This document shows, in pieces, positions 40,677 to 48,611 of a stretch of DNA of 54,240 bases (the stretch's first letter is position 1; every line of letters begins with the position of its first letter). The notes under the pieces are model-generated. The model was not told where the DNA came from and searched no databases. It saw only the letters and a program-made list of their open reading frames with translations. Origin of the DNA: Arthrobacter sp. ISL-30. Its GTDB lineage: Bacteria; Actinomycetota; Actinomycetes; Actinomycetales; Micrococcaceae. The stretch is taken from contig NZ_JAGGPK010000043.1 in assembly GCF_018613855.1 (NCBI RefSeq), positions 1 to 54,240 of the forward strand. The letters are read 5' to 3'. Made by a program: the position numbers and the translations under genes.

Positions 40677-43052
40677 GTGGACGCACACAACTCGCTGATT
40701 TCCCTGCTGGGCCGGAGCCCTGATCCGGAGCAGTTGCGTCATGTCCGCGTCATCCCTGCCCGCAAGGCCGTATACGAGCCCTGGCCGGAGTGGGTGCATC
40801 CGGATGTAGTGGACGCTTACGGCTCCCTGGGTATCCACGCGCCTTACCGCCACCAGGTCCAGGCTGCCGAAATAGCCAACGCCGGAGAGCATGTTGTTGT
40901 GGCAACGGGGACGGCGTCCGGCAAATCGCTGGCCTACCAGCTGCCCTCGTTGAACGCTATCCACCTCTCGGAGCTGCAGGTCCTGTCCCAACCGGGAAAA
41001 ATCCACGACGACGGTGCCGTCACCTTGTACCTGTCGCCCACCAAGGCCCTCGCAGCGGACCAGCTGTCCGCTATCCGGGCGCTGGGGCTCCCGACCGTTC
41101 GCGCCGAAACCTACGACGGCGACACTGACCTCGCTTCCCGGCGCTGGATCCGGGACCACGCGAATTTCATCCTGGCCAATCCCGACATGCTGCATTTCGG
41201 CATCCTGCCCAACCACGCCTGGTGGGCCCGATTCTTCCGCCGGCTCAGGTATGTGATTGTGGACGAAGCCCACAGTTATCGGGGAGTCTTCGGTTCCCAC
41301 GTGGCCAACCTGCTGAGAAGACTGCGTCGCATCTGCGCGTACTACGGCGCGGGCACCTCCTTTCCGGAACCCGTGTTCATTGCGGCCTCGGCCACTGCCT
41401 CCGATCCCGGAACGTCCTTCGGCCGGCTGATTGGCGCTCCAGTGCGGGAAGTCTCGAAGGACGATTCGCCCCATGGCTCCACCACTGTGGCCTTGTGGGA
41501 GCCGGCGCTGAGCGAGGTCCGTGGCGAGAACGGCGCGAAGGAGCGGCGGACGGCCGTGGCCGAGACGGCAGACCTCCTGGCGAACCTCGTTTCCTCCCGG
41601 GTCCGGACTATTGCATTCATCAAATCCCGCAAGGGTGCGGAAACAATCTCCTCGATCGCCAAACGGCTCCTGGATGAGGTGGATCCGAGCCTTCCCCAGA
41701 GAGTGGCCGCCTATCGCTCGGGGTATCTGCCAGAAGAGAGGCGGGCGCTGGAGAAGGCCCTCAGGTCCGGGGAGCTGCTGGGAGTTTCCAGCACTTCGGC
41801 CTTGGAATTGGGAATCGATATTTCGGGGCTTGACGCGGTGCTCGTGGCAGGCTGGCCAGGCACGCGGGCCTCCCTGTTCCAACAGATCGGCCGGGCTGGA
41901 CGGGCAGGACAGGATGCCCTCGCGGCCTTCGTGGCCAGCGACGACCCGTTGGATACCTACCTCGTCAATCACCCAGAAGCGATTTTCGACGTGTCCGTGG
42001 AGGCTACTGTTTTCGATCCCTCCAACCCGTACGTCCTGGGTCCCCATCTCTGCGCCGCTGCAGCCGAGCTGCCGATCGGTCCCGCTGAGCTGCCGCTGTT
42101 TGGGGCCACAGCCGAAGGGCTGTTGAACCAACTGGTCGCGCAGGGCTACTTGCGGAAACGTCCCGCAGGATGGTTCTGGACCCACCCCGAAAGCGCGGCG
42201 GCAATGGTGAGCCTGCGCGCAGACGGCGGCGGTCCGGTAAGCATTGTTGACGCCGAGACCGGCTCCCTCCTTGGAACGATGGGATCCCCGCAGACGCACT
42301 ATCAAGCTCACAATGGAGCCATTTATCTCCATCAGGGCGAGAGCTACCTCGTAGAGGAGCTGAATGAAGAGGAGCACTGCGTGATGGTCCGGCGTGCGAA
42401 CCCGAACTACTACACAACTGCCCGGGACGTGACCCAGATCGAAGTGCTCAACACCCTCCGTACTTCCCGTTGGGGCGACATTTCCGTCCATTTCGGTGAT
42501 GTCAAAGTGACCACCCAAGTTGTCTCCTTCCAGCGCAAGGCCCTGATTTCCAACGAGATCCTTGGAGAGGAACCCCTCGAACTCGGAGCCCGCGAGCTCT
42601 TTACGAAGGCCGTGTGGTTTGTAGTTCACGATCGCTCCCTGACCGCAGCCGGCTTGATCGAAGCCCAGTTCCCGGGTGCCCTGCATGCCGCGGAGCATGC
42701 CGCCATCGGCCTCCTGCCGCTCGTGGCGTCGAGCGACCGGTGGGACATTGGCGGGGTCTCCACAGCCCTTCACGCGGACACGGGCCTGCCCACGATCTTT
42801 GTCTACGACGGACACCCAGGGGGTGCCGGTTTTGCCGAGCGCGGTTTCGAGAAAGCCAAAGTCTGGCTGTCAGCGACGCGGGACGCGATCAAGGCCTGTG
42901 AATGCGAAAACGGCTGTCCGTCCTGTGTCCAGTCGCCTAAGTGCGGCAACAAGAACAACCCCTTGGATAAAGACGCTGCCATCACGCTGATTAACGTGCT
43001 GCTCAAGGACGCTTCGGAGCAGGGAGCCACCACAACGGCGGGCGCGGCATAG
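40677..43052 (+). CDS. DEAD/DEAH-box helicase with DUF1998 (MrfA/YprA type)
   Basis: A 791-residue superfamily 2 helicase: Walker A ATGTASGKS near 80, DEAH box VDEAHSYRG near 197, motif VI QIGRAGRAGQ near 405, and a C-terminal DUF1998 domain with a cysteine cluster CECENGCPSCVQSPKC near 745. Bacillus MrfA (YprA) with this layout takes part in excision repair of mitomycin adducts; yeast Hrq1 is related. The GTG at 40677 is taken as the start. In Actinobacteria this helicase is the constant neighbour of a Tad-like secretion locus, and here the convergent gene 29 bases on is the helicase-neighbourhood TadE-like protein. Confidence 0.9.
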   Translation: MDAHNSLISLLGRSPDPEQLRHVRVIPARKAVYEPWPEWVHPDVVDAYGSLGIHAPYRHQVQAAEIANAGEHVVVATGTASGKSLAYQLPSLNAIHLSELQVLSQPGKIHDDGAVTLYLSPTKALAADQLSAIRALGLPTVRAETYDGDTDLASRRWIRDHANFILANPDMLHFGILPNHAWWARFFRRLRYVIVDEAHSYRGVFGSHVANLLRRLRRICAYYGAGTSFPEPVFIAASATASDPGTSFGRLIGAPVREVSKDDSPHGSTTVALWEPALSEVRGENGAKERRTAVAETADLLANLVSSRVRTIAFIKSRKGAETISSIAKRLLDEVDPSLPQRVAAYRSGYLPEERRALEKALRSGELLGVSSTSALELGIDISGLDAVLVAGWPGTRASLFQQIGRAGRAGQDALAAFVASDDPLDTYLVNHPEAIFDVSVEATVFDPSNPYVLGPHLCAAAAELPIGPAELPLFGATAEGLLNQLVAQGYLRKRPAGWFWTHPESAAAMVSLRADGGGPVSIVDAETGSLLGTMGSPQTHYQAHNGAIYLHQGESYLVEELNEEEHCVMVRRANPNYYTTARDVTQIEVLNTLRTSRWGDISVHFGDVKVTTQVVSFQRKALISNEILGEEPLELGARELFTKAVWFVVHDRSLTAAGLIEAQFPGALHAAEHAAIGLLPLVASSDRWDIGGVSTALHADTGLPTIFVYDGHPGGAGFAERGFEKAKVWLSATRDAIKACECENGCPSCVQSPKCGNKNNPLDKDAAITLINVLLKDASEQGATTTAGAA

Positions 43053-43081
43053 TTGGAACTGGGTGGGTAGCAATGGCGCTT

Positions 43082-43501
43082 TTACGGCGGCGGTCCTGCC
43101 CGCGCGCGACCGGAGGCTGCGCCAAGGGGCGTCTTCTGCTTCAGCTCAGTCCTGACTTCGACGTTCCCCTGGCCGGTCACCGAGCAGCTGACCAGAACAG
43201 CCTCGTGCTGCGCCGCGGTTGTTCCGGCTACAGCACAAGGGTCGCCGCTGGTGATTCCACGCGCTGCGTCGGCTCCTGCCAATGCGGCCAGGTCGGCAGC
43301 GGCGGCGGCTCTGGACGCCATCGTCGCTGATTGGGCCAGGAAGAGCAGCGCAACCATGATGATCATTACTACGGAGCCCAGTCCTGCGGCAAGGACAGTA
43401 CCTGATCCCCGTTCCCCGGCCGGAGCGCAGTTGGGCTCGGTGTTCCCTCTATATGAGGCCGGGCCGACCACACCGCTGCCGGCTCTCACGCGAACTCTCA
43501 T
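43082..43501 (-). CDS. Helicase/secretion-neighbourhood TadE-like protein
   Basis: A 139-residue protein with one N-terminal membrane segment (GSGTVLAAGLGSVVMIIMVALLFL, in parts) preceded by a type IV pilin-like GERGSG site and followed by an Ala-rich helix (SRAAAAADLAALAGADAA), a pattern shared with Rv3654c-type proteins and TadE/TadG minor pilins. It is last in the Tad operon, overlapping the TadE gene by four bases, and convergent with the helicase. Probably a minor pseudopilin. Confidence 0.82.
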   Translation of the reverse strand: MRVRVRAGSGVVGPASYRGNTEPNCAPAGERGSGTVLAAGLGSVVMIIMVALLFLAQSATMASRAAAAADLAALAGADAARGITSGDPCAVAGTTAAQHEAVLVSCSVTGQGNVEVRTELKQKTPLGAASGRARAGPPP

Positions 43502-44094
43502 GCCGCTCGCCCCGGTGCTCCCGCCGCGTCACCGGCAGGCATGATGCCCGTTGCGATGGGAAGCCGGTTGTCCGAACCGCCCCACGTAGCCAGGTCGGCT
43601 GCCCGCACCCCATTCGGAGGCAACGACCGATGCAAAGCAGCTGCGGGGGCCGACGGTGTCTCAGAGCGTGCCGATGCCTTCGCGGTCAACGGCCACGGTA
43701 TGACAGAGCCGAGCGGACCCCCAACCCGTCCGGAAACAGTAACGCTCAGCCATTCACCTTCCTTTGCCACAACGGTTGACGCCGAGTCACCGGCAAGTCG
43801 TCGCACAATCCCTTCGACCACAGCATTGCCCTCGCCCCTGGCCAAGGCACGTGCTCCGGCCCGGGCTGCCTCCTCAAGCCGGAGCTGCGTGATTCCCGCG
43901 GCTGACCCCGCAAGGAGCAGTGCGAGGAGCAGAATCACAGCCAGCAAGGCGACGGCAAACTCGGCGGTGACCGCGCCCTGGTCCTTCCCCGAACCAAGGC
44001 GTCCAAGGCGCCGGGCACAAAACCTGCCCTGATGCTCCAGCTGCCTGGCAGGAGCCGTCCCTGGGGAACGAACTTCCGGCGGTCCTGGTTTCAT
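43498..44094 (-). CDS. TadE-family minor pilin
   Basis: A 198-residue protein with a pilin-like transmembrane segment at about 40-65 (DQGAVTAEFAVALLAVILLL in essence), including the conserved Glu of TadE proteins, then a predicted extracytoplasmic part. The N-terminal 40 residues are basic and disordered, probably a long leader. The ATG at 44094 overlaps the upstream stop (TGATG); a GTG at 44097 would give one more residue. It is fifth in the Tad operon after the pilin. Confidence 0.82.
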   Translation of the reverse strand: MKPGPPEVRSPGTAPARQLEHQGRFCARRLGRLGSGKDQGAVTAEFAVALLAVILLLALLLAGSAAGITQLRLEEAARAGARALARGEGNAVVEGIVRRLAGDSASTVVAKEGEWLSVTVSGRVGGPLGSVIPWPLTAKASARSETPSAPAAALHRSLPPNGVRAADLATWGGSDNRLPIATGIMPAGDAAGAPGRAA

Positions 44095-44504
44095 CACGGC
44101 AACGAAAGAGCCGTACGGATGAGGTTCAGCAGAAAACCGCGTACCTCCTCGCTGCGGAGGATGACCACCAGAATTCCGGCGAAGCCAACTGCCGCCAAAG
44201 TGGCAATGGCATATTCCGCGGTGGCCATTCCCAGCTCCGATGGGCTGTTGTGGGAAGTCTTTTTCTGAGGGACCTGCCTGACTGGCTCGATTGCGGAAGC
44301 GCCCGGGTAAAGTTCACGGACTGCGGCAGGTGCGTCCAGCTGGCTAGGCGACCCAGGAGTGTTGGGCTGGCCGAACGCCCTGTGCGCGACAGCTATGTGA
44401 GGCGTTGCCGGTGCTCCGGGCGCAGCACCGGAGCAAGGCGCTCCCTTCGCTGCCGAAGAAGGGGCCTGGGCGAGCGGGGCTGCCATAAGTGCGTTGCTGT
44501 TCAT
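44094..44504 (-). CDS. DUF4244 pilin-like protein (Flp) with unusually long leader
   Basis: A 136-residue protein whose C-terminal 45 residues are the actinobacterial Flp-like pilin: GMATAEYAIATLAAVGFAGI, with the prepilin-type Gly before the cleavage point and Glu at position 5 of the mature part. Before this is a stretch of some 90 residues rich in Ala and Pro, whereas Flp leaders are normally short. AAGGAA lies seven bases before the ATG at 44504, supporting the long form. A 155-bp gap separates it from tadC and may hold its own promoter. Confidence 0.82.
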   Translation of the reverse strand: MNSNALMAAPLAQAPSSAAKGAPCSGAAPGAPATPHIAVAHRAFGQPNTPGSPSQLDAPAAVRELYPGASAIEPVRQVPQKKTSHNSPSELGMATAEYAIATLAAVGFAGILVVILRSEEVRGFLLNLIRTALSLP

Positions 44505-44659
44505 GACTGGTTCCTTTCAGTTTGGACGGCTTCTGCCGGTCCTTTGATACTTTCGTGGTGGGCGGAACTGGATAAGGGTCGACTGGTGATAAGTGGAAAA
44601 CTTCATCCGGTAACTGGCTGTGGAGGAAGGGTCCGCGTCCAACGCAAGGGAGGGCACTG

Positions 44660-45310
44660 TCACCCCGAGGGGAGCATGGCAAGCAGCACCGGTATAACGC
44701 CCAGGCAGATGAACGCCGGAAGTGAACAGAGGCCAAGGGGTATGACCAGCTTCACGCCGAGCGCTGCGGCGCGCTGTTCGGCTTCCCTGAACTGTTCGCG
44801 TCGAATCCTGACGGCCTGGGCGTAGAGGATCGACGCCGAGGGGGCCCCTGTGAGGGCCGCGAAGCCTAAGGCGTCCTTGAGTCGGAGGATTTCGCCAGGC
44901 AAGCTCGCTGTGCTGCGCCAGGCGGTCTCCCAGTCAGTTCCCACCGCCAAGGCCGCCACTACAGGCCGAAGCGAGGCTCGGATGGAGGGCTCGGAGCAGG
45001 ACGCGACCAGTTCCAAGGCCCTGCCGATTCCGGCACCGGAATCAAGCATGGCGGCAATGAGCTCCAGCATCATGGCGACATCCCGCAGTCCTTCGCGCTG
45101 GCCATTCCTTCGGTTGGCACCTGTGTTTCCCATTGATTGCAGCCCATCCGGCCCTCCAGATGGATGGGGCGTGCCTCGCAGGGCCCCGCTGGTATGGATC
45201 CGATTTCGACCCCCGAACGCCACGAGCGCCGCAGCGGACAGGATCAGGACCAAACTGAAGGATGCGGCCAGTCCCGCTTTTCCAAGATTCTCCATGGCCC
45301 AGAGCTGCAT
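44660..45310 (-). CDS. Type II secretion F-domain protein, TadC-like
   Basis: A 216-residue inner-membrane platform protein of the Tad system. An N-terminal membrane helix (AASFSLVLILSAAALVAF) is followed by a charged linker, the T2SSF helical domain (ELIAAMLDSGAGIGRALELV) and a terminal hairpin of hydrophobic helices ending LGVIPVLLAMLPSG. Its ATG shares one base with the tadB stop. It and TadB form the base on which the TadA ATPase acts. Confidence 0.85.
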   Translation of the reverse strand: MQLWAMENLGKAGLAASFSLVLILSAAALVAFGGRNRIHTSGALRGTPHPSGGPDGLQSMGNTGANRRNGQREGLRDVAMMLELIAAMLDSGAGIGRALELVASCSEPSIRASLRPVVAALAVGTDWETAWRSTASLPGEILRLKDALGFAALTGAPSASILYAQAVRIRREQFREAEQRAAALGVKLVIPLGLCSLPAFICLGVIPVLLAMLPSG

Positions 45311-46146
45311 CAGCTGTCACCAGCGGCGGAATGGACGAGTCGTGCCGACCAGGCCCGCCCGGCCAGTGTCAGCGCTATTCCCGCAACAAGCGCCGCGACA
45401 CCGAAGGGACTCCCCAACAGGATGCCCAGGGGATCCACGCCGAGAACCATCCCCAGGCCCAGGCCGAGCAGGGGAAGCCAGCTAAGCAGCCGGACCGTAG
45501 CCTTTGGCCCCGCCAGAGCCGTTCGTCGTGCAGCCTCGGCATCGTCCTCTGCTTCAAGCTGCGCGGCGAAGCGGTGCAGGATCTCCGCCAACGGGCAACC
45601 GCTGGTTTCTGCCACGTCGAAGCACGCAGCCAGTTCACCCCAGATTCGTCGCTCGCGGTTGCCCTGGCCGGGGAGGGCACGGGCGGCGGCCTTACGGATG
45701 GCCTCGCCGGCGGGCCGGCCGATCTGTGATGCTGCCCGGACGGCCGCTAGAACATCCAATGAACCGCGAGACACAACCGAAGGACGCGCGCTTCGTGCAG
45801 CCCTGGAAGAAGATGCGCCTCCGCCTTTTGGCTTGTGCGCGCCAATTGGAACTGTGGCAGTGAGCGCGTGGACCAGCCAGAGTTCCTCCCAAAGCCGTGG
45901 AAGGGAGCGCCCGCCCCGTAGTAGTGCGGCGAGCTGCTGGACAAGGATGGTCAGTGACAGAGCTTGATTATCGGCGGCTCCGCGGGACGGGCGTTCTTTG
46001 GCTGGAAAGCGATAACCGCTCTTTGGAAATTCCCGGCCTCCCCCCACCTCCGCTAATGCCTTGAGCATGCGCTTGCCGTTTCCCGCACCGGGGCCGAACA
46101 TCAACCAGGCCGCCGCGGCAAGGCTGGCCGCGAGGAGTACAGTCAT
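45310..46146 (-). CDS. Type II secretion F-domain protein, TadB-like
   Basis: A 278-residue membrane platform protein. A helix at the N-terminus is followed by a T2SSF domain (ILVQQLAALLRGGRSLPRLWEEL, and ELAACFDVAETSGCPLAEIL) and a C-terminal pair of membrane helices (LLSWLPLLGLGLGMVLG and GVAALVAGIALTLAG). Its start overlaps the tadA stop (ATGA) and its stop meets tadC. A Ser/Arg/Gly-rich insert near 100-125 is unusual in length. Confidence 0.85.
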   Translation of the reverse strand: MTVLLAASLAAAAWLMFGPGAGNGKRMLKALAEVGGGREFPKSGYRFPAKERPSRGAADNQALSLTILVQQLAALLRGGRSLPRLWEELWLVHALTATVPIGAHKPKGGGASSSRAARSARPSVVSRGSLDVLAAVRAASQIGRPAGEAIRKAAARALPGQGNRERRIWGELAACFDVAETSGCPLAEILHRFAAQLEAEDDAEAARRTALAGPKATVRLLSWLPLLGLGLGMVLGVDPLGILLGSPFGVAALVAGIALTLAGRAWSARLVHSAAGDS

Positions 46147-47411
46147 GCCGCAGCCCCGGGCCGACCGGCATTGCCCTGGTCCCGATTACCCTGGTCCCGG
46201 CTCCCGAAGGTCTCTTCGGCAGCAAGGCCCAGCCGTGCAGCCAGGACGGGCCATCCCTCTCCTCGTTCGGGCTCACCGTCCCGTAGAAGCGTGGCAGGCA
46301 TGACAACCTGCGCCGGTCCAGCTTCAGCAAGGACGCCGATCGAGGCAACCCGCCGGACGCCCGCCGTCCTTTCCACATGGATCACGACGTCGAGGGCGCT
46401 GGACATCTGGAGCCGTACAGCCTCGGGACTCAAGCCCGCGAGTGCCCCGAGTGCGATCAGCCTGGCCGGAACGGCAGCAGCCGTATTCGCATGGATTGTT
46501 CCCCCACCCCCTGTATGGCCCGTGTTGAGGGCCGTGAGCAGTTCCCGCACTTCCGCTCCCCTGCATTCGCCTACGATCAGCCGGTCAGGCCTCATCCTCA
46601 GCGCCTGGCGGACTAGTTCGCCGAGGTCGAGGGCCCCGCCCCCTTCGAGGTTGCCGTGCCGGGATTCAAGCGACACGACGTGCGGATGGACGGGGTTGAG
46701 TTCGGACGCGTCCTCAATCAGCACAAGCCGTTCTCCGGGGTTACTGAGCCCGAGCATCGTGGAAAGAAGTGTTGTCTTACCCGAGCCGGTGGCGCCGCTG
46801 ATCAGGAAACTCAGATGCCGGTCCATGATGGCTTCAAGCACGGCCTGGACCGCCTGCGTGAACATACCGCCTTCCCGCAGCTCGTCCAGGGTGAACACGT
46901 CCTGGCGTCGAATGCGCACGGACAAGAGCGTTCCCGCGGTGGAAATGGGCGGAAGGACAGCATGGATTCGATAGCCGCCGTCGAGCCTGACATCCACGCA
47001 TGGCGAACTGTCATCGAGGCGGCGCCCTCCGGCAGCAATGAGTCGGGCGGCCAGCGCCCGGACCTGTGCTTCCCCGGCGAAACCTATGGCGGCCCGTTGC
47101 AGGCCACGGCCGCGATCGAACCACACGTCCTCGGGCCCGTTGACGAAGATGTCCGTGACGAGGGGGTCCCTGGCGAGCTGCTGGAGCGGACCGAGCCCGT
47201 TAAGTTCGGCACTGATCGTGTCGACGGCGGCGAGGGCGCCTGTGGTTCCGAGCATGCGTCCGCTTGCATGCACGGCGGCGGCAACCCTGGAGGGGGTGAC
47301 GGGGCCGGCGTCGGCCATGATGGATTCCCGGACTGTTTCCAGGAGTACGGAGTCCAGGTCCTGGTTCCGCCGTCTTGGCCGTCCTGCCCATGGGGCGTTC
47401 GAAGAGCTCAC
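46143..47411 (-). CDS. TadA-type secretion/pilus ATPase
   Basis: A 422-residue hexameric ATPase of the VirB11/TadA class powering pilus assembly. The N-terminal domain runs to about 150; Walker A is GATGSGKTTLL near 205, the aspartate box LIEDASEL, and the His box GGGGTIHANTAAAVPARL near 310 follow in order. The start is the GTG at 47411, overlapping the stop of the Ssd-like gene (GTGA), with GGAG upstream; the open frame reaches 47993 but that part is out-of-frame Ssd sequence. The ending carries a GSRDQGNRDQGN repeat. Confidence 0.9.
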   Translation of the reverse strand: MSSSNAPWAGRPRRRNQDLDSVLLETVRESIMADAGPVTPSRVAAAVHASGRMLGTTGALAAVDTISAELNGLGPLQQLARDPLVTDIFVNGPEDVWFDRGRGLQRAAIGFAGEAQVRALAARLIAAGGRRLDDSSPCVDVRLDGGYRIHAVLPPISTAGTLLSVRIRRQDVFTLDELREGGMFTQAVQAVLEAIMDRHLSFLISGATGSGKTTLLSTMLGLSNPGERLVLIEDASELNPVHPHVVSLESRHGNLEGGGALDLGELVRQALRMRPDRLIVGECRGAEVRELLTALNTGHTGGGGTIHANTAAAVPARLIALGALAGLSPEAVRLQMSSALDVVIHVERTAGVRRVASIGVLAEAGPAQVVMPATLLRDGEPERGEGWPVLAARLGLAAEETFGSRDQGNRDQGNAGRPGAAA

Positions 47412-48541
47412 AGGGGCTCCACATCCACGAGGTCCAGGACTGAGGCCGTGAAGCGCCTGACCGTTTTCCGTCGGCCGGCATCGAGAAGTCTTCCGAGTTC
47501 GACCGCGGTAGCCGCCGAACGAATCTCCGGCATGATGCCCTGCAGCCGCAGGCCTACGGAGTCGGCGATGAGCTGCCCATCTAGTGATGCACCGCCACGC
47601 CCCCGGATGACGAGGGCTGTGTCCACCGGGGGCAGGTCGTGCAGCAGCCTGGCCGCCGCCACCGCCGCCTTCAGCTGCGCGGGCGCCACGATGAACAGCC
47701 GGTCGCAGTCCCAGGCAAACATCCGAAGTGGTTCCTTTCCCCTGCCGATATCGACCATCACCAGTTCGTAGCCACGCCGGGCTGCGTCCATGACTGCCGC
47801 CACGGCCGTTGGATCCACCACCGCCTGCCGTTCCCTGTTTCCGGGCCATGACAGGAACGAGAAACCCCCGGCGATCGGCAGGGAGTCCGCGAGCTGGGAG
47901 GGGTCCAGGCTTCCACTGGCCTCCGCCAAATCCGGCCAACGAAGACCAAGCGCCTCCTCGGCCGCAAGCGAAAGCTCCAGCCCGCCGCCCCATGGATCAC
48001 CGTCGACCAAAAGAGTCCTGATCCCGTTTGCGGCTGCAGATTGAGCGAGCCAGATAGCGGCAGTCGTGGCCCCTGCTCCCCCACACCCGCCGGTTAATCC
48101 CAGCACCTGGCCGCCAGGCTCAGGGGATCTGGACCTGGTCAGGAACTCCGCCAGCCAGGGGCCGGCGTCGGGCAGTACAGCCACACGCTCAGCGCCCAGG
48201 GCGGCCGCCAGTCGCCATAGGCCGTCGCCTTCCCCGCTCACGCCGAGGAGGACGGCAGGCGGGCGACGCCGGGGCGGGAGTTCCCTTATATCGCTTCCGA
48301 GCAGGACGATCCCCACGTCATCCCAAAGCACGCCGGCCTCAGCCGCATCCCCGGCCAGGACCAGCGAGCCACCCGCAGCCGCCACGATTCGCTCAACTTC
48401 ATCACGGAGGTAGTCGTACCGGGAGACGAGGAGAACATCCCCTGTTTCCGGTGGGAGCCAGGGCGATGGCTCCTCCGATGGAGAGAATGACTGGTGGGCG
48501 AGGGAACTGGAACCGCGAAGTGGAATGTCGTGCCTGCTCAT
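47408..48541 (-). CDS. Ssd/CpaE/TadZ-like MinD-superfamily ATPase
   Basis: A 377-residue protein: a receiver-like N-terminal domain (about 30-120) and a ParA/MinD-type ATPase domain with a deviant Walker A, GGCGGAGATTAA near 140, then VDGDPWGGGLEL. In Actinobacteria it is annotated as septum site-determining protein Ssd; in Tad systems TadZ/CpaE localises the pilus machine. It is first in the operon. The ATG at 48541 is chosen because residues before it are out-of-family; no strong ribosome site is visible there. It diverges from the polymerase gene with 70 bases between. Confidence 0.85.
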   Translation of the reverse strand: MSRHDIPLRGSSSLAHQSFSPSEEPSPWLPPETGDVLLVSRYDYLRDEVERIVAAAGGSLVLAGDAAEAGVLWDDVGIVLLGSDIRELPPRRRPPAVLLGVSGEGDGLWRLAAALGAERVAVLPDAGPWLAEFLTRSRSPEPGGQVLGLTGGCGGAGATTAAIWLAQSAAANGIRTLLVDGDPWGGGLELSLAAEEALGLRWPDLAEASGSLDPSQLADSLPIAGGFSFLSWPGNRERQAVVDPTAVAAVMDAARRGYELVMVDIGRGKEPLRMFAWDCDRLFIVAPAQLKAAVAAARLLHDLPPVDTALVIRGRGGASLDGQLIADSVGLRLQGIMPEIRSAATAVELGRLLDAGRRKTVRRFTASVLDLVDVEPL

Positions 48542-48611
48542 GAAGCCACTGTGTCTGCTTCCCGATGGGCACGTAAGCAGCCGTTGCCGGTATGTGGATA
48601 ACCTTGGCAGT

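Noticed and set aside
40596..42815. 739-residue minus-strand frame antisense to the helicase
   Set aside because: A long mirror frame caused by high GC and codon bias; composition is rich in Gly, Arg and His, with no recognisable motif, whereas the plus strand encodes complete helicase motifs.
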